Position numbers and translations under genes: made by a program
The notes under the pieces: generated by a model
The model's input: the letters and a program-made list of their open reading frames with translations, nothing else
What the model was told of the DNA's origin: nothing
Database searches by the model: none
In this document: piece after piece, positions 9,458 through 19,774 of the stretch
Numbering within the stretch: the stretch's first letter is position 1
How the letters are laid out: each line of letters begins with the position of its first letter
NCBI RefSeq assembly: GCF_018842675.1
Contig: NZ_JAGTWO010000002.1
Span: forward strand, 62,001-126,000
DNA: 64,000 bases
Direction of reading: 5' to 3'
From: Candidatus Pantoea bituminis
Lineage (GTDB): Bacteria; Pseudomonadota; Gammaproteobacteria; Enterobacterales; Enterobacteriaceae

Positions 9458-9905
9458 CAGACCACCTCAATTTCAAATAAAGGCGTGCCAGGGATTACCA
9501 CCTCAGTATCTTTCACCAGTACACGCACTATCTTGCCTTTCCGGCTGGCTTCGACCACATTCAACATCTTCATCGCTTCAATGATACCCAGCTGCTGCCC
9601 TTCAACAAATATGTCGCCGATTTCCACAAAGGGCTCAGCTCCGGGAGAGGAGAGTGGTAAAAGATCCCATGAAGCTCAGCGTTGATGACAGCAATATCGG
9701 GGCGGGTTGCGCGCTCCCCAGATGCTGAAGGAGCCGCCGGTGCTGTGTCAGGTGTGGTAACCACAGCAGCATGAACGCTGCTGTGGTTACCACTCAGACT
9801 GATATGCGTATCACCACAAATGAAGTCAATTTCAGTTAATGCCGGGGTTGATTCCATTAATGAAAACAACTGGCGAGTCAGGGCTATCCCTTCTGAAGTC
9901 GTCAT
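9457..9905 (-). CDS. accB: Biotin carboxyl carrier protein (one frameshift)
   Basis: About 149 residues. The N-terminal half is a short helix plus a linker rich in Ala/Pro/Thr. The C-terminal biotinyl domain reads [19 protein letters not shown] then [17 protein letters not shown], with the biotinylation motif EAMKM present. The frame breaks at 9643-9645, where three C (coding strand) stand where four would join HSPLP to GAEPF, so this is probably a sequencing loss. ATG 9905 starts 5 nt after the pxpA stop, and the end overlaps accC by one base. It carries carboxybiotin between AccC and a carboxyltransferase-like partner, possibly PxpC. Confidence 0.85.
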
Positions 9906-9909
9906 GAAC

Positions 9910-10685
9910 TCAGTTTCCCTGAGCTGAAAATGCGGTGACGCGAATGTTGTTGGCTTCGAGCAGGCGTCTGACTTCAGCAGCCATCGCAATCGCGCCAGGT
10001 GTATCGCTGTGGACGCATATGGTGTCGATGTGCACTGGCAACAACCTGCCGGAAAATGTCTCAATGCCGCCTGCTTTAATCATTCGCAGCATACGCTCAG
10101 CGGCTGCAACTGGATCATGCAATACAGCACCGGGTATTTTCCGGTTAACCAGATGCCCCTCTTCGTCATAAGCACGATCGGCGAACACTTCGGCTGCCGT
10201 TTTAATGCCTTTTTCTTTGCAGACACGCTCCATGACCGCTCCGGCGAAAGTGACGCAGGTAAGATTTTTATCCACCGCGAGAATGGCGTTAGCAATGGCG
10301 TTAGCAACGTCTTCTTCCGTTTGCGTCAGATTACCCAGTGCACCATGGGCTTTAACGTACGTTATTGGATGGCCTGCGTAGGCGGACATGCCCTGCGCTG
10401 CACCGATTTGATAAGCCACGAAACGTTCAATTTCACCTGGCGCGAAGGGAATAATGCGGCGGCCAAAACCCCATAAATCCGGAAAGCCTGGGTGAGCGCC
10501 AACCGCAACGTTTTTTCTCTGGCCAGCGCAAAGGTGCTGGCCATGATTTCCGGATCACCCGCATGAAAACCACAGGCAACGTTCGCGGAAGTGACGATAT
10601 CCAGTATGGCCGCGTCATCACCCATTCTATAGGCACCAAATCCTTCGCCCATGTCAGAATTAAGATCTACCTGTAACAGAGACAT
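9910..10685 (-). CDS. pxpA: 5-oxoprolinase subunit A, LamB/YcsF family (one frameshift)
   Basis: About 258 residues. The N-terminus [19 protein letters not shown] and later [11 protein letters not shown] are the LamB/YcsF hallmarks, followed by VKAHGALGN and [22 protein letters not shown]. PxpA, with PxpB and PxpC, opens 5-oxoproline (pyroglutamate) to glutamate with ATP. The frame breaks at the run 10511-10516: six A (coding strand) where seven would give [18 protein letters not shown], matching the family. I treat it as one gene. It follows pxpC by 17 bp and precedes accB. Confidence 0.88.
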
Positions 10686-10702
10686 AGTTTCCCCCTCAAT
10701 AG

Positions 10703-11663
10703 TCAGGAATAAAGGTGTAAATTATTAATTAACAACGTTTGTTGAGAATGAAACTCACGGAGGTGATGTAAGGCCGTATCAATGCTGACTAATTCAAATC
10801 GTAACTGGCAGCCGGGCGGGCACTGTGCAACCTTCCAGAGTTCACTCTCGATAATGGTGGCAATCTTTGCATAGCCACCGCAGGTGTTAGCATCAGCAAG
10901 CTGAATGATGGGTTGTCCATCCGGGGAACCTGAATGGTGCCGGGCACAATGCCATGGGAAAGTAACTCAATATTCCGCGCTTTCAACAAAGCCGCGCCCT
11001 TGAGGCGATAGCCTAAACGGTTGGATTGCGGCGTGACCGTATATGCTGTCTGGGCAAATAGCTCCAGCGCTTCCTGAGTAAACTCGCTGAACTCAGCGGC
11101 GGAAAGGACTTTAACCGTAACGGTGCCCGAGCTTATTTCGCGCCAGAAATCAGGGACTGGTGCCGGAATGATACCCAGGGCAGAGCGTTTCCAGCTTCTG
11201 ATATGGTGGGCCGCAAGCTTATCGCCACGCCTGAGCGCACGACCGGCCAGGCCTCCCAGTTCACACTTAAGGTCAGTTGACGCCGATCCCAGTACGGGCG
11301 GCACATTGATACCGCTGCGTACGGCGAGATAGATCCGCATGCCCTGCCGGGGCGCTCAATCACAAGAGTCTGACCCGCTTTCGCCTGCTTACGCCACCAG
11401 ACGGAAACGGTTTCGTCATCCAGCGTTATGGCGCTGTTACCGCCGGTACAGGCAAACCAGACATCCTCTTCAAACTTTACGCGAAAAGGAAAAATGTTTA
11501 TCTCAATAGCGGCAGTATCGGGATGGTTCCCAACCAGAACGTTAGCCAGCGAGAGCGCAAGCGTATCCATAGCACCGCCACGGCTTATCCCCTGGCTCAT
11601 GTAACCGTTACGGCCCAGATCCTGAATCAGATTCAGAGCACCACTTGATAATACTTCCATCAT
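10703..11663 (-). CDS. pxpC: 5-oxoprolinase subunit C, biotin-dependent carboxyltransferase domain (two frameshifts)
   Basis: About 320 residues of the AHS2/allophanate-hydrolase subunit 2 family. Seen are [20 protein letters not shown] and [10 protein letters not shown] at the N-terminus, [19 protein letters not shown] in the middle and [17 protein letters not shown] near the end. Two shifts occur: 11342-11344 (three G of the coding strand where four are needed to give ERPGRGMRIYL) and 10923-10926 (four C where five restore the C-terminus through to the stop at 10703). Both are one-base homopolymer losses. The start overlaps the pxpB stop (ATGA). Confidence 0.86.
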
Positions 11664-12364
11664 AAATTGATACCTTCCACTTTAAAATGCACCCGGTCCC
11701 CTGGTCTGAGCAGGCAGGGGAGGCAGCGGCTGCATTAAACATGTCTGCAGTGGTGCTACCTAACAGATGCCAGCCGGAAGGGGCAGTGCAGGGCATCACA
11801 CCCGTTTGTGCGCCACCAATAATCACTGAACCTTTTGGAATGCCCATACGGGGAGGCCAGACGTGGACGAGCCAGTTCTGGTGGCAGCCCGGTCATATAC
11901 GCAAAACCCGGCATAGATCCTAGGCAGGCTACGGTGTAAACCGCCGCGCTGTGGAGCCCAATGATGTGATCAATGCTCAGCCCGGTTTCCTTGGACATTT
12001 GCGTTAAATCCGCTCTGGCTTCCCCGCCGTAAATCACGGGCAGTGCTACATCGCGTCCCTGAAGTGTTTCTCCTCTGGTTTTATTCCACTGCCGGATCAG
12101 AGCCTCCTCAGCCTGAAGCGGCGTCATACCAAGAGGATCAAAAGTGATGAGCAGGTTGTTCACACCGGTTATCACCTCACGGATATGCAGATGCGCTTTT
12201 TGCTCCTCCATCATTACGGCCAGTAACCAGATTCTGTTCTGAATGTCGCTCTGATATTTACCTCGCGCGGCATCGAATAACAGACCTCCTGCGCCGGCGT
12301 GGTTAATGACAAAGCCATTCCCGGTACGTAAATTTATGCCAGACGTGGTCGTGAGTGTTTGCAT
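11660..12364 (-). CDS. pxpB: 5-oxoprolinase subunit B, AHS1 family (two frameshifts)
   Basis: About 235 residues of allophanate-hydrolase subunit 1/KipI type. Visible blocks are VINHAGAGGLLFDA, LITFDPLGMTPLQAEEAL, the GSMPGFAYMTGLP loop and GSVIIGGAQTGVMPCTAPSG followed by WHLLG. Shifts occur at 11850-11853 (four C on the coding strand, five needed for SPRMGIPKG) and 11717-11720 (four C, five needed to reach the [17 protein letters not shown] terminus). It pairs with PxpC, which starts inside its stop codon. The gene lies 2 bp after the MFS transporter, so import and hydrolysis are cotranscribed. Confidence 0.86.
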
Positions 12365-12366
12365 GC

Positions 12367-13685
12367 TTACTCCGCCAGAGGTTTGTGGGCTGTTTCTTTT
12401 GCGACATATAAAGCCAGGAGCGTGACAGCCAGTCCAGCGGTGGCAAAAATCGAAACCGGCAGGCTATGGTTATATTCCTTCAGCAGGAAGGTGATGATAA
12501 GGGGTGAGAAACCGCCACCTATAATGCCGCCAAGGGTGTATGCCAGTGAGGAGCCTGCGTAGCGGACGCGGGTTGGGAACTGTTCAGTGATAAACGCGGC
12601 CTGCGGACCGTACATCATCGCCTGAAAGATCATACCCACAACCACGGCAAGGATAATCAACGCGGGGTTGCTGGAATCAAGCAGATGGAAGAACACATAC
12701 ATCCAGATAATCGAACCCACCGCGCCCGTGCCGTAGACGGCTCTGCGACCTACCTTATCTGACAATATACCAAACGCGGGAACGGCGAAAATATGTACTG
12801 CAGCGCCCAGCATGGTAGCGGTAAGCGCCAGCGAACGAGGTAACTCAAGGACAGTAGTGACATAGGTCAGCGTGAATACCATCAAAATGGCATACATAAT
12901 GTCTGAGCCGATGCGAACGCTGCCAGCGATAAGTAAACGCGACCAGTGCTTTGCCGCTACTTCTTTCAGAGGCATCTCGGCTTTATCACCTTTTTCTCCA
13001 GTTCTTTGAAGGCCGGAGTTTCATCGACGCCGTTACGCAACCATAAGCCAAGCACAACCAGCACAACACTTGAGAAGAAAGGAATACGCCATCCCCATGC
13101 CGTAAACTCGTCAGAACTTAACAGGTAGGTCAGTAACGCAATAAATCCTGCGCCGAGCAGCGTACCGAAAGAGGGACCAATCTGTGTAAAGGACGCATTG
13201 CGACCCCGTTGATCCTGACGTCCGTGCTCCATGGTAAGTAATACCGAGCCCGCCCATTCGCCGCCCAGCGCCATTCCCTGCAGAAAACGCAGGGATACCA
13301 GCGCGATTGGGCTCCAGATGCCCCATTCAAAATAGGTTGGCAGCAGACCCATCAGGCCTGTAACCACTCCCATCAGAATCAGGGTAGTGATAAGCACCCA
13401 GCGACGTCCCAGCTTGTCGCCGAGATGACCGAATATGATGCCTCCAAACGGGCGAGATATATAACCTACGGCGTAGGTTGAGAACGCCAGGATGGTGCCG
13501 ACTAATGGAGAAAATGAAGGAAAGAAAATATGATTGAAAACCAGCGCCGCCATAAGGTTATAGACGGTAAAATCATACCATTCGAGCGTGGTGCCGATAG
13601 AGCTGGCCGCAGCCAGTCTTCCCATTTTGGACTTTTTGCCGTTTGTTTGTGTACGAGCAGTGGTTGAGAGCGTGGTTTCATTCAT
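12367..13685 (-). CDS. MFS metabolite:H+ symporter (one frameshift)
   Basis: About 440 residues, twelve TM, of the metabolite:H+ symporter branch that includes ShiA and YhjE/ProP relatives. Seen are SSIGTTLEWYDFTVYNLMAAL at TM1, the GHLGDKLGRRWVL loop between TM2 and TM3, LRFLQGMALGGEWAGSVLL and LSDKVGRRAVYG between TM8 and TM9. The frame breaks at 12991-12995 in the central loop: five A on the coding strand where six give ELEKKGDKAEMPLKEV. It probably imports the acid degraded by the downstream Pxp/Acc gene products. It overlaps the upstream gene by 4 bp. Confidence 0.9.
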
Positions 13686-14338
13686 GACAGTAGCTCCGAA
13701 GAGGCAAGCTTCCAGCTCAATGCGTATCGTGCGGCATCTTGCAGCACAGCAGGAAGGGCGGCGGAGGCCAGGCGCATTGCTGAACCATTGGCGACGGGAT
13801 CGCTGCTCTCGATAATGAACAGCGGACGCATCGTGCGTGTGGTTAGGTCCTCTTGCGGTAAGGACTTACTTAACTCGTCGATCGGGAAAATCACATAGCT
13901 GCGAACAAAGGTGTCATCGGTAGCAAGATGTTGACCCACCTGTTCACATATATCAGTGACGTCCTGTCGTTCCAAATCTTCCAACAGCGGTAATACAGTG
14001 ATATAGGCGCCACTTCCCTGCCCGACGCTGGCCTCGACGTTACCAATACGACGGTAAGGATGGGTCATCAGTGGCAAAGTTTTGAGGGACCATTCACTCT
14101 GATTCACGAAGGCTCTGGCATAGGCAGGGCTGGCAAATACTTCAGTGGAGTCCGCCCAGTAAAGCGCGAGATGCCTGGGTTTTCCATCAATAGCTTTATA
14201 ACGCGCAGCTGAAATCACACCCTCCATACGCACGCGCTCTTCAATGTGCTCACGATCGTACCAGCGATTGAAATCAGCCTCATCCGCAGGCCCAATATCT
14301 GAAGCAACAAATAACATACCGTTCGCATAGCTGGACAT
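13682..14338 (-). CDS. DUF4286/EthD-like tandem ferredoxin-fold protein
   Basis: 218 residues. The N-terminal half resembles a DUF4286/EthD-type alpha/beta-barrel domain (ADEADFNRWYDREHIEERVR, a common signature NxWYdxeHi). The C-terminal half looks like a second copy of similar size. Such proteins occur in catabolic operons, where they may act in ring or ester chemistry or as small-molecule-binding accessory proteins. No enzyme activity can be assigned. It is the first gene of the minus-strand operon, overlapping the MFS gene by 4 bp. Confidence 0.65.
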   Translation of the reverse strand: MSSYANGMLFVASDIGPADEADFNRWYDREHIEERVRMEGVISAARYKAIDGKPRHLALYWADSTEVFASPAYARAFVNQSEWSLKTLPLMTHPYRRIGNVEASVGQGSGAYITVLPLLEDLERQDVTDICEQVGQHLATDDTFVRSYVIFPIDELSKSLPQEDLTTRTMRPLFIIESSDPVANGSAMRLASAALPAVLQDAARYALSWKLASSELLS

Positions 14339-14680
14339 ATTTGACTCTCATTCAGTGGAGGATATGTCCGGATAGTTACCGAGGTGACGGGTGAATACCA
14401 ATGGGTTTTTATAGGGGTAGTGATAACTTTTTATTTATAACAGAATGATTTTAAAGGTGTTTATCGTGACGCGCATCACCATTCCAGTGCAATGAATTTA
14501 TGAGATGTGGTGCAAGGAGTGCACCAGAACCGGGCGATGATTTTTTGATGCACTTAAGATGTTATATTCATAATGATTTAGTGAGCTCATCCTGATGCAG
14601 AGTAATGACGGATGAGAAATGAAACCTTCTGTAAATGCTCCGGCCGAATGCACCATGATGGTGCTTTCAGCCATTATGTA
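14339..14680. promoter_or_regulatory. Upstream region of the pxp/acc operon
   Basis: 342 bp without a credible gene between the LysR gene and the first gene of the minus-strand operon. Both are transcribed leftwards, so the operon promoter and LysR-binding site should lie here. The AT-rich stretch 14555-14590 (TTATATTCATAATGA) is the best candidate core. I see no unambiguous LysR palindrome. Confidence 0.4.
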
Positions 14681-15592
14681 TCAGGCGGGGTTATAAGGAG
14701 GAGGTACTGCATGAATGAATTTATTTGCATGATCAACTGCCAGTGAAGCAACGAAACGAATTGCATCAGAAGCATTACTCTCCAGATAGCTGATAACAAA
14801 GCCCTGAAGCGGCATTTCCAGATCACAGGGTATGTAACGTAAATCGCCCGATTTAAGAGCGTCTTTTACAGGCGCGAGAGGAATGAAGGCCTGGCCAAAA
14901 CCATTTTTTACCAGTTTAACAATGGCTGCCAGCGAGTTAACGCAATGAATTTTTCCCACAGGAATTAAAGCCTGACGGTAGAGATCCTTCAGTGCCAGAT
15001 AAGGATGGGAACCCCGACTCATCGTTATGACGGGGTTGTGCAGCAACTCAGTGATGGTTTCTTCGCGTGCGCCCTGAGCCAGGGGCCTCCCTACCCATCC
15101 CATAGACATGGGAAGCGTGGGCAGGCTGGTCATCCCTTCAGATATCAGCTGATCAGTCTGAAAAGCAATATCCACTTCGCCGTCGCAAAGACTGCGGTGC
15201 AGGCGCTCCGTGGCCTCCGAACTGAGCTGGATTTCAATGCCGGGATAGCTTTCCTGCAGATGATTAAGGAAATCAACCAGCCAGGTATGCACGATGGTGT
15301 CTATCACCCCGATACGAACGATCCCGAGTAACTGGTCACTTCTCTTACCGAGCCGCATAATTTCACGCTGCATCTCCAGCATGCGCTCGCTGTAGTCTAC
15401 AAGCCTTGCGCCGGTTGGGGTGAGGCGAAGGATACTGGAATCGCGGACAAAAAGCTGTGCGCCTATTTCATCTTCCAGGGAGCCAATACGGTTAGAAATT
15501 GCGGCCTGTGTGAGATGAAGTTTTTCAGCCGCAGCCCGAAAACTCCCGAGACGCACTACACAGACAAAGGCTTCAAGAAATCGTGTATTCAT
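14681..15592 (-). CDS. LysR-family regulator of the pxp/acc operon
   Basis: About 303 residues. The start MNTRFLEAFVCVVRLGSFRA at 15592 is preferred over the upstream in-frame ATG because LysR proteins begin a few residues before this helix. The wHTH is residues 1-60 (AAAEKLHLTQAAISNRIGSL). The effector domain follows (VDIAFQTDQLI, then NGFGQAFIPLAPV). It is co-directional with the MFS/pxp/acc operon and likely controls it in response to the imported substrate. Frame intact. Confidence 0.9.
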   Translation of the reverse strand: MNTRFLEAFVCVVRLGSFRAAAEKLHLTQAAISNRIGSLEDEIGAQLFVRDSSILRLTPTGARLVDYSERMLEMQREIMRLGKRSDQLLGIVRIGVIDTIVHTWLVDFLNHLQESYPGIEIQLSSEATERLHRSLCDGEVDIAFQTDQLISEGMTSLPTLPMSMGWVGRPLAQGAREETITELLHNPVITMSRGSHPYLALKDLYRQALIPVGKIHCVNSLAAIVKLVKNGFGQAFIPLAPVKDALKSGDLRYIPCDLEMPLQGFVISYLESNASDAIRFVASLAVDHANKFIHAVPPPYNPA

Positions 15593-15841
15593 GCTGTAAG
15601 ATAAATGCTCATCATAAAGGCGGATTGAGCCAAGTCTTACCATTTAGAAAAGTAATCAGCCAATATGAAATTCTTTCGGACGCGATTCAGCAGATCATAT
15701 TTGCATTTAAATTCGGAGAATCAGTACAAAGCTGAAGTGTCTGTGAACAGCTCCTGGCAAGGATATAAGAAGATCGTCTAAAAGCGTGACGGAAACTGAT
15801 GCGATACCATACACATCGCATCAGTGACAGAGACTGATCAG

Positions 15842-16659
15842 TTAGAGGTTTAAAGCTAAAGCTGATTGCTGATGTTTGCTGATATTGCGCCACATTTCTA
15901 CAGGATTAGAATACATAGGAAAATGGCCACAGTGAGATATTTCAGCAAGCGTAACGCCACGTTCCTGTATGTGTCCAAGATAACTTAATGAAGCATTCTG
16001 TTCGCCATACATAAACATCTTAGGGAAGGGAAGACTCAGAAACTTGGTCATCAGTTCTGCATGGTCAGAATAGTCCACCATAGACTTAAAAATATGCTTC
16101 ACTGCACCGGCGCGAACTTTGTGACGGAGGCTTGCTGAATACAGTGCGCTTGCCCACGCTGAAGAATGCCGGGTGCGGCTAATGAATTCGTCGAAAAATC
16201 GGACGTCATCTTCTTCCGGATAATTAATGACCTGCCTGCTTAGGAAACAGTCTTCCGGGGCAATATTACCTTCTATATCCACAAAGCTGAGTACCCGTTC
16301 AGGGTGCGCATGGGCTAACATTAAAGCGGTGAGGCCACCCATGGAATGCCCGACCAGATGGAATCGCTCAAACCCGAGTCGGGTAATCATTGCCAACGCG
16401 GTATCCACCAAAAAGGAATTGAAATATCGCTGAGCGATTCGCACTCAGTTTCACCGCAGCCCGGAGCATCATAAGCAAGAAAAGGATGATCATTGAACTC
16501 GGCATAGTGAATGATATCAGCATAATCTTCTTTCGTTGAGCCAAAACCATGTAGAAAAACAACGGGCTCGCGTGTTCCTGAACGGTGGATTGCAGCTACA
16601 TTTATGCGAACGTTTTTCACGCTAACATCGTAGTTCCGGGAAATAAATTCCGTAGACAT
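15842..16659 (-). CDS. Alpha/beta hydrolase (one frameshift)
   Basis: About 272 residues of alpha/beta-hydrolase fold. The oxyanion region is VVFLHGFGSTKED, the nucleophile elbow is LVGHSMGGLTAL (Ser near residue 102) and the likely catalytic His is in ISHCGHFPMYSNP near residue 245. The frame breaks at 16410-16414: five T on the coding strand where six join SISDI-type sequence to IPFLVDTALAMITRLGF. I read this as a sequencing loss. It may belong to the catabolic island or be independent. The substrate is unknown. Confidence 0.82.
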
Positions 16660-16829
16660 CCGTCATCTTCCTTTAAAAATTTTGTCAGTTTGAAAACAAA
16701 CATAAGGTGGTCAATTTGATCTGCTATGCAATGAATAAGTGATCTAATTGATAAAAGTAGCCACGTTTTGATTTCTGGAAAGTTTGTTTCGTCAGCGCAT
16801 ACGTTATGGTGATACGCATAAGACACTAA

Positions 16830-17940
16830 GCTTTTTGACTGATATGTAAATTATTTTTAAAAGAACTCGTTGATAGGTTTTTAATATCAGATTTAAACAA
16901 GCATCGATGAGCAACGTTCTGCTAATAAATGACTTAATGCACGCAGTCGCTAATAGTTGACAGATTGAATTAATCGGAGCCAGAACTTCAATTATTTAAC
17001 TTATGGCTTTGGACTAAATCCAAATGTTACAGAGTAAACCTCTCCTGAAATCCCTGTATGCCATCATCTTTATGTTATGGAAGTTATTGTCATAACCTAA
17101 ATATCATCGATGATTAAAAGCAGCAGCGCTAAACATTTCGTATGAATCCAGGACGTCGGGCATGCTTACATTCGTCATGATAATTTTTACGGAGTGTAAC
17201 CAATGGATTGCAGTATGAATAAATGACTCACTCTATGTAGGATAGTAGTTCTTGCCAGTGGGCAACACGAACTAGTTACATCATTCAGTAATACTTCCCT
17301 TTAACCCCTTATCCGAGCCCCACCTGAACCCCCACGCCCATCTCCAACAAGACCCGCACCATACCTGAAGCCCGGCTGCCCCCACTGAACAGCCCCCGCC
17401 GCCCGGCCCGGAGGGCCGGATAAGTGGTGGCTGATAAATGATTGTTGTAACTAGTCAGTTTGGGGTCGCTGTGGGTAGTGCCGCGAGTGCTTTCTTTTGT
17501 CTCCGACCATCCAGGTCAGGTGCGCCTGAAAAGCCGCTGCTTAAACAGCGGTCGGGCAAGAGGATGTTCGGATGGAGGTGAAAAGCGCCTTATGCGTTCC
17601 TGTAGTGCGTCGTGAGCGCCTCCGGGCTTTAAAAAGACATTTGGTTCGTGAGTCAGGGGTAATTCCGCAAAGAAACGCTCTGTGTAATCAGTGGCTACGA
17701 AAAGGACATCAGAAATTTTTCACCTCCCCAGTGGACATCCACGACCCGTACAGAATTATCCTCGTTGGTATCATTCGAGTTGTACTGGTTGGAGGTTATT
17801 ATTATTCAGAGGACATCTGAGACCGGAGGGAAGGGGTGAAACTGTCCTGTCACCTGGTGACAAATATGACTTATGCATTTGATTGCAACACCCAGAGAAT
17901 TAAGTATAAATTAGTGATATTGAAACTAGCAGAGATTTCC
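16830..17940. other. 1.1-kb gene-poor region with GC-rich hairpins
   Basis: No convincing protein gene. It turns from AT-rich (16830-17270) to GC-rich C-tracts (17300-17400). Two clear hairpins exist: CCGGCCC/GGGCCGG with a GGA loop at 17403-17419, and CCGCTG/CAGCGG with a CTTAAA loop at 17534-17551. An 82-codon open frame at 17572-17820 lacks recognisable features. The block immediately precedes the plasmid-type HTH gene and could hold a structured RNA or origin-related element, but nothing proves it. Confidence 0.35.
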
Positions 17941-18432
17941 GATGACGACCACCGCCGCTGCAACTGAAAGTGATGATGAAGCCCCCGTATTAAAAGCGGC
18001 AAGAAGCTCTGCGCGCATAGCTGATGCAAAGTGGGGGCAACCGTCATGAAGACAGGCTTTTGCCTGATTCCTTCTATTTTGCTTCGCTGTCAGCAACGAA
18101 TCGGCCTCAACCCTACACAGCTTGCCGTGCTCCTGCAATTAGCCGATTTCTGGTGGAGCGCAGAGAGGAAGCCTTACCCGAGTAAACAACTGCTCAGCGA
18201 AAGGCTGGGTATCAGCCCCAGACAGGTTCAGCGGTACATCGCAGAGCTCGAAGAGGCAGGTCTGATTCAGCGTATCTACCGGCAGGCTGCGCATAAGGGA
18301 AAGCTCAGTAATGAATACGATCTGTCTGGTTTAGTCGAAAAGCTGAAAAAGCTGGCGCCCGAAATTATTGAGGCAAGCGAAATGAAGAAGAAGGTGACCC
18401 GTAAAGGCGGTTTGACCAAAACCAGGGCATAA
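17941..18432 (+). CDS. Plasmid helix-turn-helix protein (one frameshift)
   Basis: About 164 residues. The N-terminal 32 residues are Ala/Ser-rich and charged (MTTTAAATESDDEAPVLKAA). Then comes a winged HTH with KPYPSKQLLSERLG and ISPRQVQRYIAELEEAGLIQ as the helix-turn-helix pair, and a basic tail. Similar small HTH proteins are carried on many enterobacterial plasmids. The frame breaks near 18034, where restoring one base in ACCGTCATG joins AKWGQPV to MKTGFCLIPS. The family begins at this upstream ATG. A good intrinsic terminator follows. Confidence 0.75.
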
Positions 18433-18434
18433 AA

Positions 18435-18453
18435 AAACCCGCGAGGCGGGTTT
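18435..18453 (+). terminator. Intrinsic terminator after the HTH gene
   Basis: AAACCCGC, loop GAG, GCGGGTTT, followed by AATTATT. An 8-bp perfect GC-rich stem two bases after the stop codon. Confidence 0.8.
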
Positions 18454-18542
18454 AATTATTACTGCATTCTTTTGTCCCGGGGGAGGCTTTCGCCCGCTAG
18501 ACCCGTGGCACTCAGGAACTATGGTATACCTAAGGAAAATAC

Positions 18543-19186
18543 GTGTCAAACATGACTCCCCAAGACATCCAGAGAATTCGGGACGCGCTTTCAACCGCTC
18601 GCATGTCCACTTACGACCTCGCGGTAGTTGCGGGTGGTAAGTCTGCGCTCGATTTATATGCGTGGAATGCAGAAATCTCAGGCGCGCTTCTGGGGCCGCT
18701 TCACCTCTGCGAAATCGTTATACGCAATGCGGTTTCTGATGCACTCACCACAGTTTATCAGCAGAACTGGCCATGGAACCCTTCCTTTGAGCGAAGCCTG
18801 CCTCAACAGCGGAAAAATGAGCTCATTGCCACAAGAAACAGACATCCGAATACGGGAAAGGTAATCCCGGATCTTACGTTTTTTTCTGGCAAAACATGTT
18901 CTCAAACAGGCACTTTGGCCGTATATGGGATCCTCATATTCAACGTATTTTCCCAAACCTGGGCGCGCAACAGCCAAACCAGCAGAAAAGGATCCATATC
19001 CATGATGAGCTGGATGCAATACGGGAACTGCGCAACCGCATAGCCCACCATGAGCCTATTTTTAACCGAAATCTGCTGATGGACTACCAGAAAATTGTCG
19101 ATCTGGTCATGCTAAGATGCCCGGTTACAGCACAATGGTTAATGGCCAATCAGACATTCACCACTGTGCTGGGAAAGAAACCCTGA
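18543..19186 (+). CDS. Abi-like protein with HEPN-type RNRIAH motif (one frameshift)
   Basis: About 215 residues, all-helical. Residues 30-75 contain a conserved Abi-like block (SALDLYAWNAEISGALLGPL, HLCEIVIRNAVSDAL). Near residue 168 is DAIRELRNRIAHHEPIF, the RxxxxH signature of HEPN ribonucleases and Abi_2 proteins. Such proteins abort phage infection by cleaving RNA. The frame breaks at 18879-18885: seven T where eight give LTFFFWQNMFSNRHFG. GTG 18543 follows an AAGGA site. It is placed among other defence genes. Confidence 0.78.
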
Positions 19187-19194
19187 GGATCCCG

Positions 19195-19482
19195 TTACCA
19201 GGAAAGTTTAATGTGTGCGCTGCCTGCGGCAGGATCAATGCCGATTATCTGGACGGTGTACCCATTGTCACGAATTTCCTGAATGACGGTTTCGTGGACT
19301 GATCCATGGATGTGACGTTCACAGTTCTTCATGCCAAGACTGGCAGCCACCTGTATATCAGATTCGATGAGCTTAATGGTGTCTTTCGATACCTGCAACT
19401 TAATTTGTTCTAACACATTGTTTCCCAGATTTTTTTCCGATACTTTTGCCATATTAATTGCACTTTTCATATTTTTACTCAT
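19195..19482 (-). CDS. Small unknown protein, 95 residues
   Basis: A 95-residue reading frame (MSKNMKSAINMAKVSEKN start) with mixed charge and no membrane segment. The C-terminal half alternates beta-like strands (YTVQIIGIDPAAGSAHIKLSW). It is convergent with the Abi gene and preceded by an AT-rich leader. I do not recognise a family. Its coding nature rests on length, composition and position. Confidence 0.45.
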   Translation of the reverse strand: MSKNMKSAINMAKVSEKNLGNNVLEQIKLQVSKDTIKLIESDIQVAASLGMKNCERHIHGSVHETVIQEIRDNGYTVQIIGIDPAAGSAHIKLSW

Positions 19483-19774
19483 TTAAAAAATTAAATTTCA
19501 GGAGAGATTATCCAGGGTTTGTACAATCCCCAAGGGTCCCTCTGAGCCTTTGTCGGATGGAGTATCCGATAAGTTATCTTTCACAACGCTCAAAATTTTC
19601 AGAAAAAATTGCCGGCACCCGCGCCTCCACTAACTGAACCCTGCTCATTATTCGAGATTAAACATCGAGTGGCCGATTTTTAATGAGTAAATGAGCTAAG
19701 TCATCCCTTGTAACTCACTGATAATTAAGTGCACAATATTGGGCGTTGATTACAAAAGCTACTGGTAAAAATTC

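Noticed and set aside
17572..17820. 82-residue open frame in the gene-poor region
   Set aside because: Mixed composition, no conserved features and another frame of similar length overlaps it. Probably part of an untranslated or structured region.
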